Shown here piece after piece: positions 15,268 through 23,388 of a stretch of DNA of 29,051 bases (positions are counted from its first letter, which is position 1; every line of letters begins with the position of its first letter). Origin of the DNA: Bacteroidales bacterium UBA6828 (GTDB taxonomy: Bacteria > Bacteroidota > Bacteroidia > Bacteroidales > Paludibacteraceae); NCBI GenBank assembly GCA_002452095.1, contig DKEG01000017.1, forward strand, positions 1 through 29,051, read 5' to 3'. The notes beneath the pieces were generated by a model, which had not been told where the DNA came from, did not search any database, and saw only the letters and a program-made list of their open reading frames with translations. Made by a program: the position numbers and the translations under genes.

Positions 15268-16218
15268 TTATTTGCTCATTTCGAGCATCTTGCGTATCGG
15301 CAACACGGCACGCGCGGCAACCTCGTCGGGTACCAGTATCTCGGGTGCCTCGTTGCGCAGGCAGACAAAGAGTTTCTCCAATGTGTTGAGCCGCATATAC
15401 TCGCATTCGTTGCACTGGCAGCCGATACTCTCCGATACCTCCGGCGGCACGGGGATAAACTCCTTGTCAGGACACGCCTTCTGCATCTCGTGCAAAATAC
15501 CACTCTCTGTAACCACTATAAAGCGTTTCTGCGGACTTTTCGTACTATAGTCGAGCAATGCCTTGGTCGAACCGATTACGTCCGCCTGAGACAAAATAAC
15601 AGCCTTACATTCGGGGTGTGCCAACACGGGAGCATCGGGATACTGCTCTTTGAGTGCCAGCAATGCTTCGAGCGAGAACCGGCTATGCACGTGGCAGGCA
15701 CCGTCCCACAGCAGCATCTCACGCCCCGTAACGCTATTGATATAGTTGCCGAGGTTCTTGTCCGGACCGAAGATAATCTTCGCATCCTCAGGCAGTTGAT
15801 CGACGATTTTCTTCGCATTAGACGAGGTTACCACCACATCGGTCAGGGCTTTTACATCCGCACTTGTGTTCACATAACTGACCACCATATAGCCCGGGTG
15901 TTCTGCCTTGAAGCGTGCCAAGTCGGGTGCCTTGCAACTGTCCGCCAGGCTGCAACCTGCCGCCATATCGGGAATAAGCACTTTCTTCTCCGGGCAGAGT
16001 ATCTTCATCGTCTCCCCCATAAAATGCACCCCGCACATTACGATGATGTCCGCCTCCACTTGGGTGGCTTTCTGCGCCAATGCCAGTGAGTCGCCTATGA
16101 AATCTGCCACTTCCTGTATCTCCGGCCGCGTATAATAGTGTGCCATAATTATGGCGTTCTTTTCTTCGCACAATCGGCGTATGGCTTTTGCCAACTCGCC
16201 GTTCTCGTTCTTACTCAT
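15268..16218 (-). CDS. nadA: Quinolinate synthase A
   Basis: NadA condenses iminoaspartate with dihydroxyacetone phosphate to quinolinate in de novo NAD synthesis, using a [4Fe-4S] cluster. Cluster ligands are visible at Cys89 (MAAGCSLADSC), Cys175 (WDGACHVHSRF) and the C-terminal CQCNEC group (267-272). Other hallmarks are MAHYYTRPEIQEVADFIGDSL and VCGVHF-like MCGVHFMGET near the start, and VLAHPEC. The 316-residue length is normal. nadB and nadC are not in the window. No strong primary-sigma promoter was found in the 207 bp upstream. Confidence 0.96.
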   Translation of the reverse strand: MSKNENGELAKAIRRLCEEKNAIIMAHYYTRPEIQEVADFIGDSLALAQKATQVEADIIVMCGVHFMGETMKILCPEKKVLIPDMAAGCSLADSCKAPDLARFKAEHPGYMVVSYVNTSADVKALTDVVVTSSNAKKIVDQLPEDAKIIFGPDKNLGNYINSVTGREMLLWDGACHVHSRFSLEALLALKEQYPDAPVLAHPECKAVILSQADVIGSTKALLDYSTKSPQKRFIVVTESGILHEMQKACPDKEFIPVPPEVSESIGCQCNECEYMRLNTLEKLFVCLRNEAPEILVPDEVAARAVLPIRKMLEMSK

Positions 16219-16425
16219 AAAATATATAATATATTCTTTTATAAAAAATTCCTTGATAATAATAGTCTGTTCAAACTGTCGAAAAACACTCTACTATGTT
16301 TATTTTCAGTATGTTGCACGCATCGAAAAATGTCAATGAAACGTCAATCGTTTTGAAAACTGCAAGGTTTATACTTATTTCAACACTCTATTAACACCCC
16401 TTGTTGAAAACTTGTCGAAAAACCA
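16219..16425. other. AT-rich intergenic region nadA - corA with degenerate repeats
   Basis: This gap between two minus-strand genes has an extremely AT-rich end (16220-16260). It also holds a scatter of related 9-mers: TGTCGAAAA at 16278, ATCGAAAAA near 16322, TTTTGAAAA near 16351, TGTTGAAAA near 16402 and TGTCGAAAA near 16411. These recall degenerate DnaA-type boxes but none is a consensus box. No promoter with the 20-nt spacing was seen. Confidence 0.5.
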
Positions 16426-17376
16426 TTACATCCACTTTTTTAGTTTGAAAATCAGTAGGATAAGCAGTGTGGAGATGACCATCAGCCCGATAGCGAACGG
16501 ATAACCTAATTTCCAATGCAGTTCGGGCATAAAATCAAAGTTCATACCATACATACTTGCTATGAGTGTCGGTGGCAAGAACACCACGTTCACCACGGTG
16601 AAAATCTTGATAATCTTGTTCTGCTCTATGTTTACCAAACCGAGGAACGTATCCTGGAGGTAGTCCAAACGGTCAAAACCGAAACGAGTATAATCGAACA
16701 GGGAATTGATATCTTTGATAATCATCGTCAGTCGCGGACGCAGTTCCTCGGGGAAAAAATCGCACTTGAGAAAATTGCTGATAACGCGCTGTTTGTCCAT
16801 TATGTTCTGACGGATAATCGTAACTTTTTCCTGCAGGTTCTTGATCTGAATTAGGATATTCTCATCCACTTTGCCGTTGTGTGCCGTGATGTCTTGCGAT
16901 AGCCCGGTAATCAAGTCGGTTGTGTCCTCAATCATATCGGCGTCTTTCTCCACCCGAGTCTCCATCAGGGCAACCAATACATGGTATCCTGTCGGAAAAT
17001 TACGGGTATTGACAAACATCTTCTTCACCGTCTCGTTGAAACTCTCCAACTCCACATTGCGGGTCGTAACGAGAATGCTGTTTTTAAGAATAAAGTTCAC
17101 GGGTTCCAACTCGAATGCCGTAGTCAGAAAGTTGCTGTTTGCCACAATCGAGTCGTCAGTCTGGATATACCGGCTCGACATCTCGATTTCCTCCATTTCT
17201 TCATCTTCCTGAATATCAATCTTCAGGAAGCCCTCAAGGGTGTCCTCTGTCTTGTCGCTTACATCAAGCAGGTCTATCCAGATTATATCTTTCTTATCCA
17301 ACTCTTTGAGAGCGGTTATGGTCTTTGCCACCTTTATTTTCTCGCTGTCTTTATAGAATATCCTTAGTTCCGACAT
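16426..17376 (-). CDS. corA: Magnesium/cobalt transporter CorA
   Basis: A CorA-family divalent cation channel, normally a homopentamer in the inner membrane. The 316-residue protein has a large soluble N-terminal domain and a long helical stalk (about 140-255). Two C-terminal transmembrane helices are separated by the selectivity signature YGMNFDFMPEL (GMN at 277-279). The basic end KLKKWM is typical. It starts 34 bp after the rsmA stop and is probably co-transcribed with it. In Bacteroidota this architecture usually indicates Mg2+ transport, though the sequence alone does not exclude Co2+ or Ni2+. Confidence 0.95.
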   Translation of the reverse strand: MSELRIFYKDSEKIKVAKTITALKELDKKDIIWIDLLDVSDKTEDTLEGFLKIDIQEDEEMEEIEMSSRYIQTDDSIVANSNFLTTAFELEPVNFILKNSILVTTRNVELESFNETVKKMFVNTRNFPTGYHVLVALMETRVEKDADMIEDTTDLITGLSQDITAHNGKVDENILIQIKNLQEKVTIIRQNIMDKQRVISNFLKCDFFPEELRPRLTMIIKDINSLFDYTRFGFDRLDYLQDTFLGLVNIEQNKIIKIFTVVNVVFLPPTLIASMYGMNFDFMPELHWKLGYPFAIGLMVISTLLILLIFKLKKWM

Positions 17377-17410
17377 AGCAGCAATTTTTTTAGAAGTTAG
17401 ATATTAGGTT

Positions 17411-18178
17411 TTAGAGGTTTGCCTCTATCATCTTGGTCAGTTCCACAAATTCTTCCACACTCAACTGTTCGGGGCGCTTTGTAAATATATTCTCTTCTAA
17501 GATCGGATTTCCCTTTCCTACCAGTTGTTGAAGAGAATTGCGCATCTGCTTTCGGCGTTGGTTGAAACTGGTTTTGACCACTTGCTTAAAGAGCCCTTCA
17601 TCGCAGTCGAGATGCTGTCGTCCGTTGCGCGTCAGGCGCACTACCGCCGATTTTACTTTCGGCGGAGGGTTGAACACATTCTCGTTCACGGTGAACAGAT
17701 ATTCTATATCGTAGTATGCCTGCAGCAGCACACTCAGTATGCCGTAGGCTTTCTTTCCCGGCTTCGACGCTATGCGCTCCGCCACTTCCTTTTGTATCAT
17801 ACCCGAGCAGACCGGAATACGGTCTTTGTATTCCAGTACCTTGAAAAATATTTGGCTCGATATGTTGTATGGATAGTTGCCGATGACGCAGAAATCACCT
17901 TCCGGATAGAGCGCATTCAAATCTAATTTGAGAAAATCCCATTCTATCAGATGCAGTTCTGGATACCATTCCCGCAAATACGCCACACTCTCGCGGTCGA
18001 GTTCTATCGCCGTAAGATCAATGTTGGGATTTTTTAGGAGATATTGGGTAAGAACACCCATTCCGGGACCGATTTCTAATACCCGACCCGATTCTATGGT
18101 TTCAGCAATTCGTTGGGCGATACTCAGATCCGTCAAGAAATGCTGTCCCAAAAACTTCTTGGCACGTACTTGTTGCAT
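17411..18178 (-). CDS. rsmA: 16S rRNA dimethyladenosine transferase RsmA (KsgA)
   Basis: RsmA dimethylates A1518 and A1519 in helix 45 of 16S rRNA. The protein shows KKFLGQHFLTD at the start, the SAM-binding motif VLEIGPGMGVLT, the catalytic NYPYNISSQIFF and the C-terminal FNQRRKQMRNSL. The frame is open to an ATG at 18250 (279 aa). I favour the ATG at 18178 (255 aa), because MQQVRAKKFLGQHF matches family N termini and the 24 extra residues look unrelated to the fold. With the promoter at 18303-18334, a leader of roughly 118 nt results, or 46 nt if 18250 is used. Confidence 0.93.
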   Translation of the reverse strand: MQQVRAKKFLGQHFLTDLSIAQRIAETIESGRVLEIGPGMGVLTQYLLKNPNIDLTAIELDRESVAYLREWYPELHLIEWDFLKLDLNALYPEGDFCVIGNYPYNISSQIFFKVLEYKDRIPVCSGMIQKEVAERIASKPGKKAYGILSVLLQAYYDIEYLFTVNENVFNPPPKVKSAVVRLTRNGRQHLDCDEGLFKQVVKTSFNQRRKQMRNSLQQLVGKGNPILEENIFTKRPEQLSVEEFVELTKMIEANL

Positions 18179-18253
18179 TCGCTTGGTGATAATCGTCCAT
18201 ATTCTTGTTGTTAGGTTCTTTTCGGCCGAAGACTGCTTTTTTATGGGCAAAAA

Positions 18254-18285
18254 CTTGCAAATCTGTCATTTTAGCAGTACCTTTG
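18254..18285 (+). promoter_or_regulatory. Promoter of gtrA1 (plus strand)
   Basis: CTTG (18254-18257), a 20-nt spacer and TACCTTTG (18278-18285). The -33 box differs from TTTG at one base. Transcription would begin near 18292, about 36 nt before the gtrA1 ATG. The -7 box is one arm of a perfect 12-bp inverted repeat whose other arm is the rsmA promoter. Confidence 0.8.
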
Positions 18286-18302
18286 CGGACTGAATTTCGG
18301 CG

Positions 18303-18334
18303 CAAAGGTACTATAATTATTTGAGAAATGCAAA
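18303..18334 (-). promoter_or_regulatory. Promoter of rsmA (minus strand)
   Basis: On the minus strand TTTG (18331-18334), a 20-nt spacer and TACCTTTG (18303-18310), an exact consensus match. The -33 box lies inside the first codons of the opposite-strand gtrA1. The two -7 boxes face each other 17 bp apart. Confidence 0.87.
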
Positions 18335-18825
18335 CACTCGCACATTTTATTACCAAAATCATTGATTTTTTCTATCGCCCTTTTCGTCGGTATATACCTG
18401 AGCAAATATTCCGTTATGCAGCCTGCGGCGGCGGAAATATGGTGCTCGACTGGGTGCTCTATTTCCTGATTTACAATTTTTGCATCGGGCATAATTTGAT
18501 TTATATCCCTACCCCGTTTGCCGCCTTGCCGCAACTCTGTCTATCGCCACATATTGCCACGCTTTGTATCACTTTCCCTATCACGCTGCTTACCGGCTTT
18601 TGGCTCAATAAATACGTTACGTTTACCCAATCCTCTCTGCATGGGTGGAATCAGTTGGGCAGATATATCCTTATCGTCCTGCTCAACTTGGCAATCAACT
18701 ATTTCGGACTCAAACTCTGTGTCGATCTGTGGGGGTGGTACCCTACGCCAAGCAAGATGTTTATTACAGCCATTACGGTCGTCGTCAGTTACACAGGGCA
18801 GAAATACTTCTCCTTTCGCAAATAA
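18328..18825 (+). CDS. GtrA family membrane protein (1)
   Basis: A small polytopic inner-membrane protein of 165 residues in the GtrA/DPMS flippase family, whose members are thought to flip polyprenyl-phosphate-linked sugars. Features are the first helix QIFRYAACGGGNMVLDWVLY, a second helix LCITFPITLLTGFWLNKYVTF (the FxxNKYxTF signature), then GRYILIVLLNLAINYFGL and a final VVVSYTGQKYFSFRK. It heads a run with a DUF3298-type protein, a UDP-galactopyranose-mutase-like flavoprotein and a GT-C glycosyltransferase. That context fits a role in moving lipid-linked sugars. A second GtrA is encoded at 27245. Confidence 0.9.
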   Translation: MQTLAHFITKIIDFFYRPFRRYIPEQIFRYAACGGGNMVLDWVLYFLIYNFCIGHNLIYIPTPFAALPQLCLSPHIATLCITFPITLLTGFWLNKYVTFTQSSLHGWNQLGRYILIVLLNLAINYFGLKLCVDLWGWYPTPSKMFITAITVVVSYTGQKYFSFRK

Positions 18826-18849
18826 TAACCCTACTAAATACATACCATT

Positions 18850-19656
18850 ATGAACAAAAGTATTCTCCGTTCGTGGGCGGTCATTCTCTTGGTGGGAGCC
18901 GCTTTTTGTATCGACGGTTTGGTGCACGGTTTGGATACTGCGCCGGTCGTTACCAAGATCTATCTGCTCCAAAAGACCGTCTATCTCACTCCCGAGAGAC
19001 GCGATAGTCTCTATCTCGATTTGCAATATGCCTATCCTGTTGCCATTCCGGCGCACGACTCTGTTCTGCTATCCATTCAAACGCAGATAAAAACCGAACT
19101 CTTCGGCGAAGCGTTTGCCGATATGCAACCGGACAATGCACTCTCTGCCTATGCCGCACTCAATCATACGCAGTATATTCAGGACAACCGCCATTTGGCG
19201 GAAGAGTGGGGGGATAAAAACCACGGATCTGCTTTCTGCGAAGAACTGATTATCAATGCGGCACCTGCAGGAATGGCACGCGGTATCCTCAGTTATGCCG
19301 AGGACATCTATTCCTATACCGGCGGAGCGCACGGAATGAGTATCTGCTTGCTCAAAAACTATTCCCTTGCTACCGGGCAACCCGTTCACGAGGAGGATTT
19401 GTTCATCGACGACTATTTCGAACCGCTATGCGGTATGCTGGTCGATGCGTTGATTCATCAAACCGAGAATACCGATACCGAACGCGAACTGCGCAAACTC
19501 GGCTATAGCATCGAAGACATTGTGCCAAACGACAATTTCTTTGTCTCCGAAGAGGGCATCACCTACGTCTATATGCCCTACGAGATAGCACCCTATGCCC
19601 TCGGGCGCACCGACATCTTCCTCCCCTGGTCTGTACTTTATTCTGTACTGAAATAA
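18850..19656 (+). CDS. DUF3298 / DUF4163-type exported protein
   Basis: A 268-residue exported protein with an N-terminal hydrophobic signal (SWAVILLVGAAFC). The C-terminal half carries the DUF3298 hallmarks: YSYTGGAHGMS (156-166), a conserved long acidic linker, and YMPYEIAPYALG (243-254) before the end. Such domains occur in RsiV-type anti-sigma factors and beside the PdaC peptidoglycan deacetylase, where they may bind cell-wall or lysozyme-like ligands; no catalytic domain is attached here. It lies 24 bp downstream of gtrA1 and is followed by a hairpin terminator, so the two form one short unit. Confidence 0.82.
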   Translation: MNKSILRSWAVILLVGAAFCIDGLVHGLDTAPVVTKIYLLQKTVYLTPERRDSLYLDLQYAYPVAIPAHDSVLLSIQTQIKTELFGEAFADMQPDNALSAYAALNHTQYIQDNRHLAEEWGDKNHGSAFCEELIINAAPAGMARGILSYAEDIYSYTGGAHGMSICLLKNYSLATGQPVHEEDLFIDDYFEPLCGMLVDALIHQTENTDTERELRKLGYSIEDIVPNDNFFVSEEGITYVYMPYEIAPYALGRTDIFLPWSVLYSVLK

Positions 19657-19718
19657 CTATCGTCTATATTCACAAAATATGCATTGTATGCATTTTCTAT
19701 AGCCTCATAATACCAATT

Positions 19719-19751
19719 ACGTAGAAAATACGTAGAAAGGACGTAGAAAAA
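19719..19751. repeat. Three tandem 11-bp repeats
   Basis: ACGTAGAAA followed by two variable bases is repeated three times, at 19719, 19730 and 19741, exactly 11 bp apart. The array sits immediately before the terminator hairpin, whose left arm begins inside the third copy. Confidence 0.85.
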
Positions 19752-19785
19752 AGCGGTGCTTATGTGGATGATAAGCCGCTTTTTT
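19747..19785 (+). terminator. Rho-independent terminator after the DUF3298-type gene
   Basis: AAAAAAGCG(GT)GCTTAT pairs with ATAAGCCGCTTTTTT across a 7-nt loop, a 15-bp stem with a 2-nt bulge, ending in a T-run. Confidence 0.88.
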
Positions 19786-19851
19786 ATGCACTATATTCAT
19801 TTTTTATGCAACTTTTATGCATTATATACCACTAACTAAAACATTCCATAT

Positions 19852-21411
19852 ATGGCTACTAAAATCGCTGTCATAGCGGGTGCGGGTCCTGCGGGACTCA
19901 CTTCCGCTTACGAACTACTGAAAAATACCGACATCCACCCCGTCATCCTCGAGTCCACCAATGCCATCGGAGGTATCTCCCAAACCGTACGGTACAAAGG
20001 CAACCGTATGGACATCGGCGGACACCGCTTCTTCTCCAAGAGCGGAGAGGTGATGCACTGGTGGCAGAACATTATGCCCACACAGGGTGCGCCATCCAAG
20101 GACGACCTTCTGCTCCATACTGCCGACAAACCCCTTTCGCCCGATGGTCCCGACCCCGAAAAGACCGACCGCGTTATGCTCCTACGCAACCGCGTCAGCC
20201 GTATCTTCTTCCTGCGCAAGTTCTTTGATTACCCCATCTCCATGAAGAAGGAGACATTCTTCAATATGGGCTTCCTGAACACCATGCGTGCAGGCTTTGG
20301 CTACCTCTGGTCGTGCGTGCATAAGTTACCCGAAACCTCCTTGGAGAACTTCTATATCAACCGCTTCGGGCGACCGCTCTATGAGATGTTCTTCGAAGGC
20401 TACACCGAGAAAGTATGGGGCGTACACCCCTCCAAGTTGGGTGCCGACTGGGGTAGCCAGCGCGTCAAAGGTCTGAGTATCAGGTCTGTGCTGAAAGATA
20501 TGTTCCAACGCGCTCTCGGACTCAAAAGCAAGCACGTCGAGACCTCCCTCATTGAGCAGTTCATCTACCCGAAATACGGTCCGGGGCAACTGTGGGAGAC
20601 CGTGGCAGACGATATCCGCCAACTCGGCGGCGAGATACTGCTGCAGCACGAAGTCATCGGAATAAACGTGGAGCAGGGTAGGGTAGCCTCTGTCGTTGCC
20701 CGCACGGCGGACGGACAGGAGCAGACTTTCCCATGCGACTATTTCCTCTCCACTATGCCCATCAAAGACCTCGTTCCCGCCCTCCGCGGTATCGAGGTGC
20801 CGCAACCCGTTTCCGACATCGCCTCAAGTCTTCCATACCGCGATTTCATTACGGTCGGTCTGTGTGTCAAGCAGATGCGCATCAAGAACCAAACGCATAT
20901 CCCTACTTTCGACCACCGCGTCCCCGATACGTGGATTTACATTCAGGAACGCGATGTACATATCGGGCGTCTGCAGGTGTTCAACAACTGGTCGCCCTAT
21001 CTCGTCAATGACTACGAACACACTATGTGGATTGGTCTCGAGTATTTCTGCACCGAGGGCGACACCTTCTGGAATATGCCAAAAGAGGATTTTATCAATA
21101 TGGCTATCGATGAACTCGTCAAAATAGACATCATCAACCGTGATGACGTGCTCGATGCCTGCCATGTGCGGGTCAAGAAAGCCTACCCCGCCTACTATGG
21201 ATCTTATTATCAGTTGGACACCGTCAAGGCGTTCCTTGATACCATTCCGAACCTCTACTGCCTCGGGCGCAACGGACAGCACCGATACAACAATATGGAC
21301 CACTCTATGATGACCGCCATCGAGTGCGTCCGCAATATCCGCAACGGCGTTACCGACAAAACCAATATCTGGAATGTTAACACTGAAAAAGAATATCATG
21401 AGCAAAAGTAA
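19852..21411 (+). CDS. FAD-dependent oxidoreductase, UDP-galactopyranose-mutase-like
   Basis: A flavoprotein of 519 residues in the NAD_binding_8/amine-oxidase superfamily. The N-terminal dinucleotide fold has GAGPAG (10-15), the acidic strand end VILES and an IGGISQT loop. MDIGGHRFFSKS follows, and the C-terminal FAD contact is LGRNGQHRYNNMDHSMMTAI. The middle segment GYTEKVWGVHPSKLGADWGSQR resembles UDP-galactopyranose mutase and related enzymes that act on sugar nucleotides or lipid-linked sugars. The 3' end overlaps the GT-C glycosyltransferase gene by 14 nt, strongly linking the two. The precise substrate is unknown; annotation as a protoporphyrinogen oxidase would be misleading. Confidence 0.85.
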   Translation: MATKIAVIAGAGPAGLTSAYELLKNTDIHPVILESTNAIGGISQTVRYKGNRMDIGGHRFFSKSGEVMHWWQNIMPTQGAPSKDDLLLHTADKPLSPDGPDPEKTDRVMLLRNRVSRIFFLRKFFDYPISMKKETFFNMGFLNTMRAGFGYLWSCVHKLPETSLENFYINRFGRPLYEMFFEGYTEKVWGVHPSKLGADWGSQRVKGLSIRSVLKDMFQRALGLKSKHVETSLIEQFIYPKYGPGQLWETVADDIRQLGGEILLQHEVIGINVEQGRVASVVARTADGQEQTFPCDYFLSTMPIKDLVPALRGIEVPQPVSDIASSLPYRDFITVGLCVKQMRIKNQTHIPTFDHRVPDTWIYIQERDVHIGRLQVFNNWSPYLVNDYEHTMWIGLEYFCTEGDTFWNMPKEDFINMAIDELVKIDIINRDDVLDACHVRVKKAYPAYYGSYYQLDTVKAFLDTIPNLYCLGRNGQHRYNNMDHSMMTAIECVRNIRNGVTDKTNIWNVNTEKEYHEQK

Positions 21412-22969
21412 TATCTTTCGTTATATCGTCTTCCCGCTGACGATTGCCGTAGCGTGGCTGCTGGTCGTGTTGTATACGTTTAATACAAAACCCGACCTCA
21501 ATGGCGATAACTTCAACTACTATATCTATGCCACCTCCTTGGCGGAAGGGAACGGCTATTGCGACCTGTCCTCGCCGGGCAGTCCCGCCACTTCCAACTT
21601 TCCGCCGGGCTACCCCATTCTGATGACCCCCCTACGTGCTATCACGGATAGTATTGTGGCGCAGAAATGGCTCAACGAGGTCTTTGTCCTGGCGAGTATC
21701 CTACTGCTCTATTTTGCCCTGCTGGCTCTCTCGTTGCCTATGGATATAGCCTTCACCGCCTCCATAGCGGGGCTCTTCTGTCCCCGCCTGCTCCATTTCT
21801 CCACGATGATGATGTCCGAGTCAAGTTTCCTCTTTATGAGTATGCTTGTCTTCTTTGCACTCATCCGTATGAGTCGGAAGGAAGACAAGTGGTGGAGTGA
21901 ACTCACATCGCCTTGGTTCTATGTCATGCTTGTGGCATTGGTCTTCACCTACCATATCCGTACCCAGGGCATTGCCCTTGTGGCGGCCGTAGCCTTGGTT
22001 TTGTTGGTGCGTCGTCGTTGGGCGGCACTGCCCGCTACACTCGTCGGTTTTGCCCTCGGCTGCCTGCCGTGGATGCTCCGCAACCGGGTGCTTGGACTGA
22101 ACGGCAACCGCTATCTTGATGCGATTATGGTGGCTAACCCGTGGCGACCCGAGATGGGTTCTATCGGCTTCGGCGAGGTGGTTTCACGCTTCTTCGATAC
22201 CATCCGTATGCTCATCTTCAATGCCTTCCCGAGCACTATCCTCCCATTTGCCAAATTGAATTGTGATGAGCCTGTTTACACGTGGTATATCTACCTTTTG
22301 GGTGCGGTTATGCTGGCGGTTATGCTCCTCGGTGCATGGCGTCTCGGTAAGCAACGCTGGTTTGCTATCGGCTATATCGCTGCCACACTCGGTGTCATCT
22401 CTATTTTCAGCACCCCGAGCGGCAATCGCTATATCACCTCTGTTTTGCCTTTTCTTACGGCTTTTCTACTCATTGGGCTGTGGGCTATCCTTACGTGGCT
22501 TTTGCAGCGCAAATGGAAAGAAAAACGCTTTCCTGCCTATATTCTGCTGCTCTTGCTCTTTTTCTCCAAGGCGGGCTTGCAGGAGGAACACCAACTCGCG
22601 CAGCAGAAATACCCCGTCAATTACAAGCAGTTCTTCTCTATCGGCAAGTCCATCAAAAAGAATACACCCGTAGGCACCATTGTATGCTCCCGCAAACCCC
22701 AAATGCTCTATATGTACGCCGAGCGTCCGGGCGTGAACTATCTCTATACCGACGATGCCCGTGCCTTGATAGCCGACTTGGTCAGAAAGAATGTCGATTT
22801 GGTGCTTGTGGACGCCCTTGGCTATAGTTCCACCTATCGCTACCTTATCCCCGCCATTCAGCAGTACCCGCAGTTCTTCCCCCGTGTTCTTGCCCACTAT
22901 GACAATACCGGTACCTACCTCTTCACTTTCGACCGCTCCCGCGCAATAAAGGAATTAGCATTGGAATAA
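21398..22969 (+). CDS. GT-C family membrane glycosyltransferase
   Basis: A 523-residue integral membrane protein with around ten hydrophobic spans. After the first helix comes an acidic periplasmic-loop signature, DLNGDNFNYYIYATSLAEG, followed by NFPPGYPILM. This matches the layout of ArnT/PMT-like (GT39/GT83-type) enzymes that use polyprenyl-phosphate sugars. The C-terminal third (about 400-523) is a soluble domain with VGTIVCSRKPQMLYMYAERP and VDLVLVDALGY. The ATG at 21398 was chosen over one at 21374 because it precedes the first membrane helix directly. It overlaps the flavoprotein gene by 14 nt; acceptor and sugar are unknown. Confidence 0.83.
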   Translation: MSKSNIFRYIVFPLTIAVAWLLVVLYTFNTKPDLNGDNFNYYIYATSLAEGNGYCDLSSPGSPATSNFPPGYPILMTPLRAITDSIVAQKWLNEVFVLASILLLYFALLALSLPMDIAFTASIAGLFCPRLLHFSTMMMSESSFLFMSMLVFFALIRMSRKEDKWWSELTSPWFYVMLVALVFTYHIRTQGIALVAAVALVLLVRRRWAALPATLVGFALGCLPWMLRNRVLGLNGNRYLDAIMVANPWRPEMGSIGFGEVVSRFFDTIRMLIFNAFPSTILPFAKLNCDEPVYTWYIYLLGAVMLAVMLLGAWRLGKQRWFAIGYIAATLGVISIFSTPSGNRYITSVLPFLTAFLLIGLWAILTWLLQRKWKEKRFPAYILLLLLFFSKAGLQEEHQLAQQKYPVNYKQFFSIGKSIKKNTPVGTIVCSRKPQMLYMYAERPGVNYLYTDDARALIADLVRKNVDLVLVDALGYSSTYRYLIPAIQQYPQFFPRVLAHYDNTGTYLFTFDRSRAIKELALE

Positions 22970-23001
22970 AATTAACGGTCAATTAATGGCAATTAACGGA
23001 G
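22970..23001 (+). repeat. 32-bp ATTAACGG module, copy 1
   Basis: AATTAACGGTC, AATTAATGGC, AATTAACGGAG: three units of 11, 10 and 11 bp. Three more copies with the same layout lie at 27011, 27204 and 27992. A degenerate partner ending TTAATGGAG lies just upstream of the ATG at 23055. Confidence 0.85.
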
Positions 23002-23054
23002 AATAAAGAACACTCGTCAATGCTGCATTTTAACGGGTATTAATGGAGTAAAAT

Positions 23055-23381
23055 ATGTCTTTTCGCGCGGTGTATATAGTGTTGGGCTGCCTTTTGCTGA
23101 CCGGTTGCGGCAATATCCGCCAATCGCAGCAGACGGTTGCCATAGCAGACAGCCTCGATACAGAGCATATCCTGTACCGGGACACTGCTGCCTTGCGCTA
23201 TGCCGTCCGCACTCTGGATAAACCCTTTATCCGCCAATGCCACCGCACCACCCTCGCCAAAGCCTACTACTATCTCGGTCGTAACTATAGTGCCGAGAAC
23301 CTTATTTCTGTTGCCGCCGACTGCTATATTGCTGCCGACAAATTGTACCCGCACGAATTACATCCTTCGCGGGCGAGTTAA
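23055..23381 (+). CDS. Lipoprotein/TPR regulator, N-terminal part (frameshifted)
   Basis: This encodes the first 108 residues of what appears to be a TPR/transmembrane/LuxR-type regulator. The start is a lipoprotein signal with lipobox LLTGC (Cys18), then helix-rich TPR-like sequence (TTLAKAYYYLGRNYSAENL). The frame ends at TAA 23379-23381, but the TPR pattern resumes at once in the next frame (LRGRVNSCMGFICGQQN), as expected if one base was gained or lost around 23357-23390. GGAG lies 8 nt before the ATG, a Shine-Dalgarno-like spacing that is uncommon in this phylum. An 8-bp inverted repeat spans the break. Confidence 0.72.
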   Translation: MSFRAVYIVLGCLLLTGCGNIRQSQQTVAIADSLDTEHILYRDTAALRYAVRTLDKPFIRQCHRTTLAKAYYYLGRNYSAENLISVAADCYIAADKLYPHELHPSRAS

Positions 23382-23386
23382 TTCGT
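23353..23386. repeat. 8-bp inverted repeat across the frameshift
   Basis: ACGAATTA (23353-23360) and TAATTCGT (23379-23386) are perfect complements with an 18-nt loop. The first part's stop codon lies in the right arm. Confidence 0.8.
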
Positions 23387-23388
23387 GT

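Noticed and set aside
15490..16089. 199-codon ORF opposite nadA
   Set aside because: Fully antisense to strongly conserved NadA sequence; no recognisable protein features.
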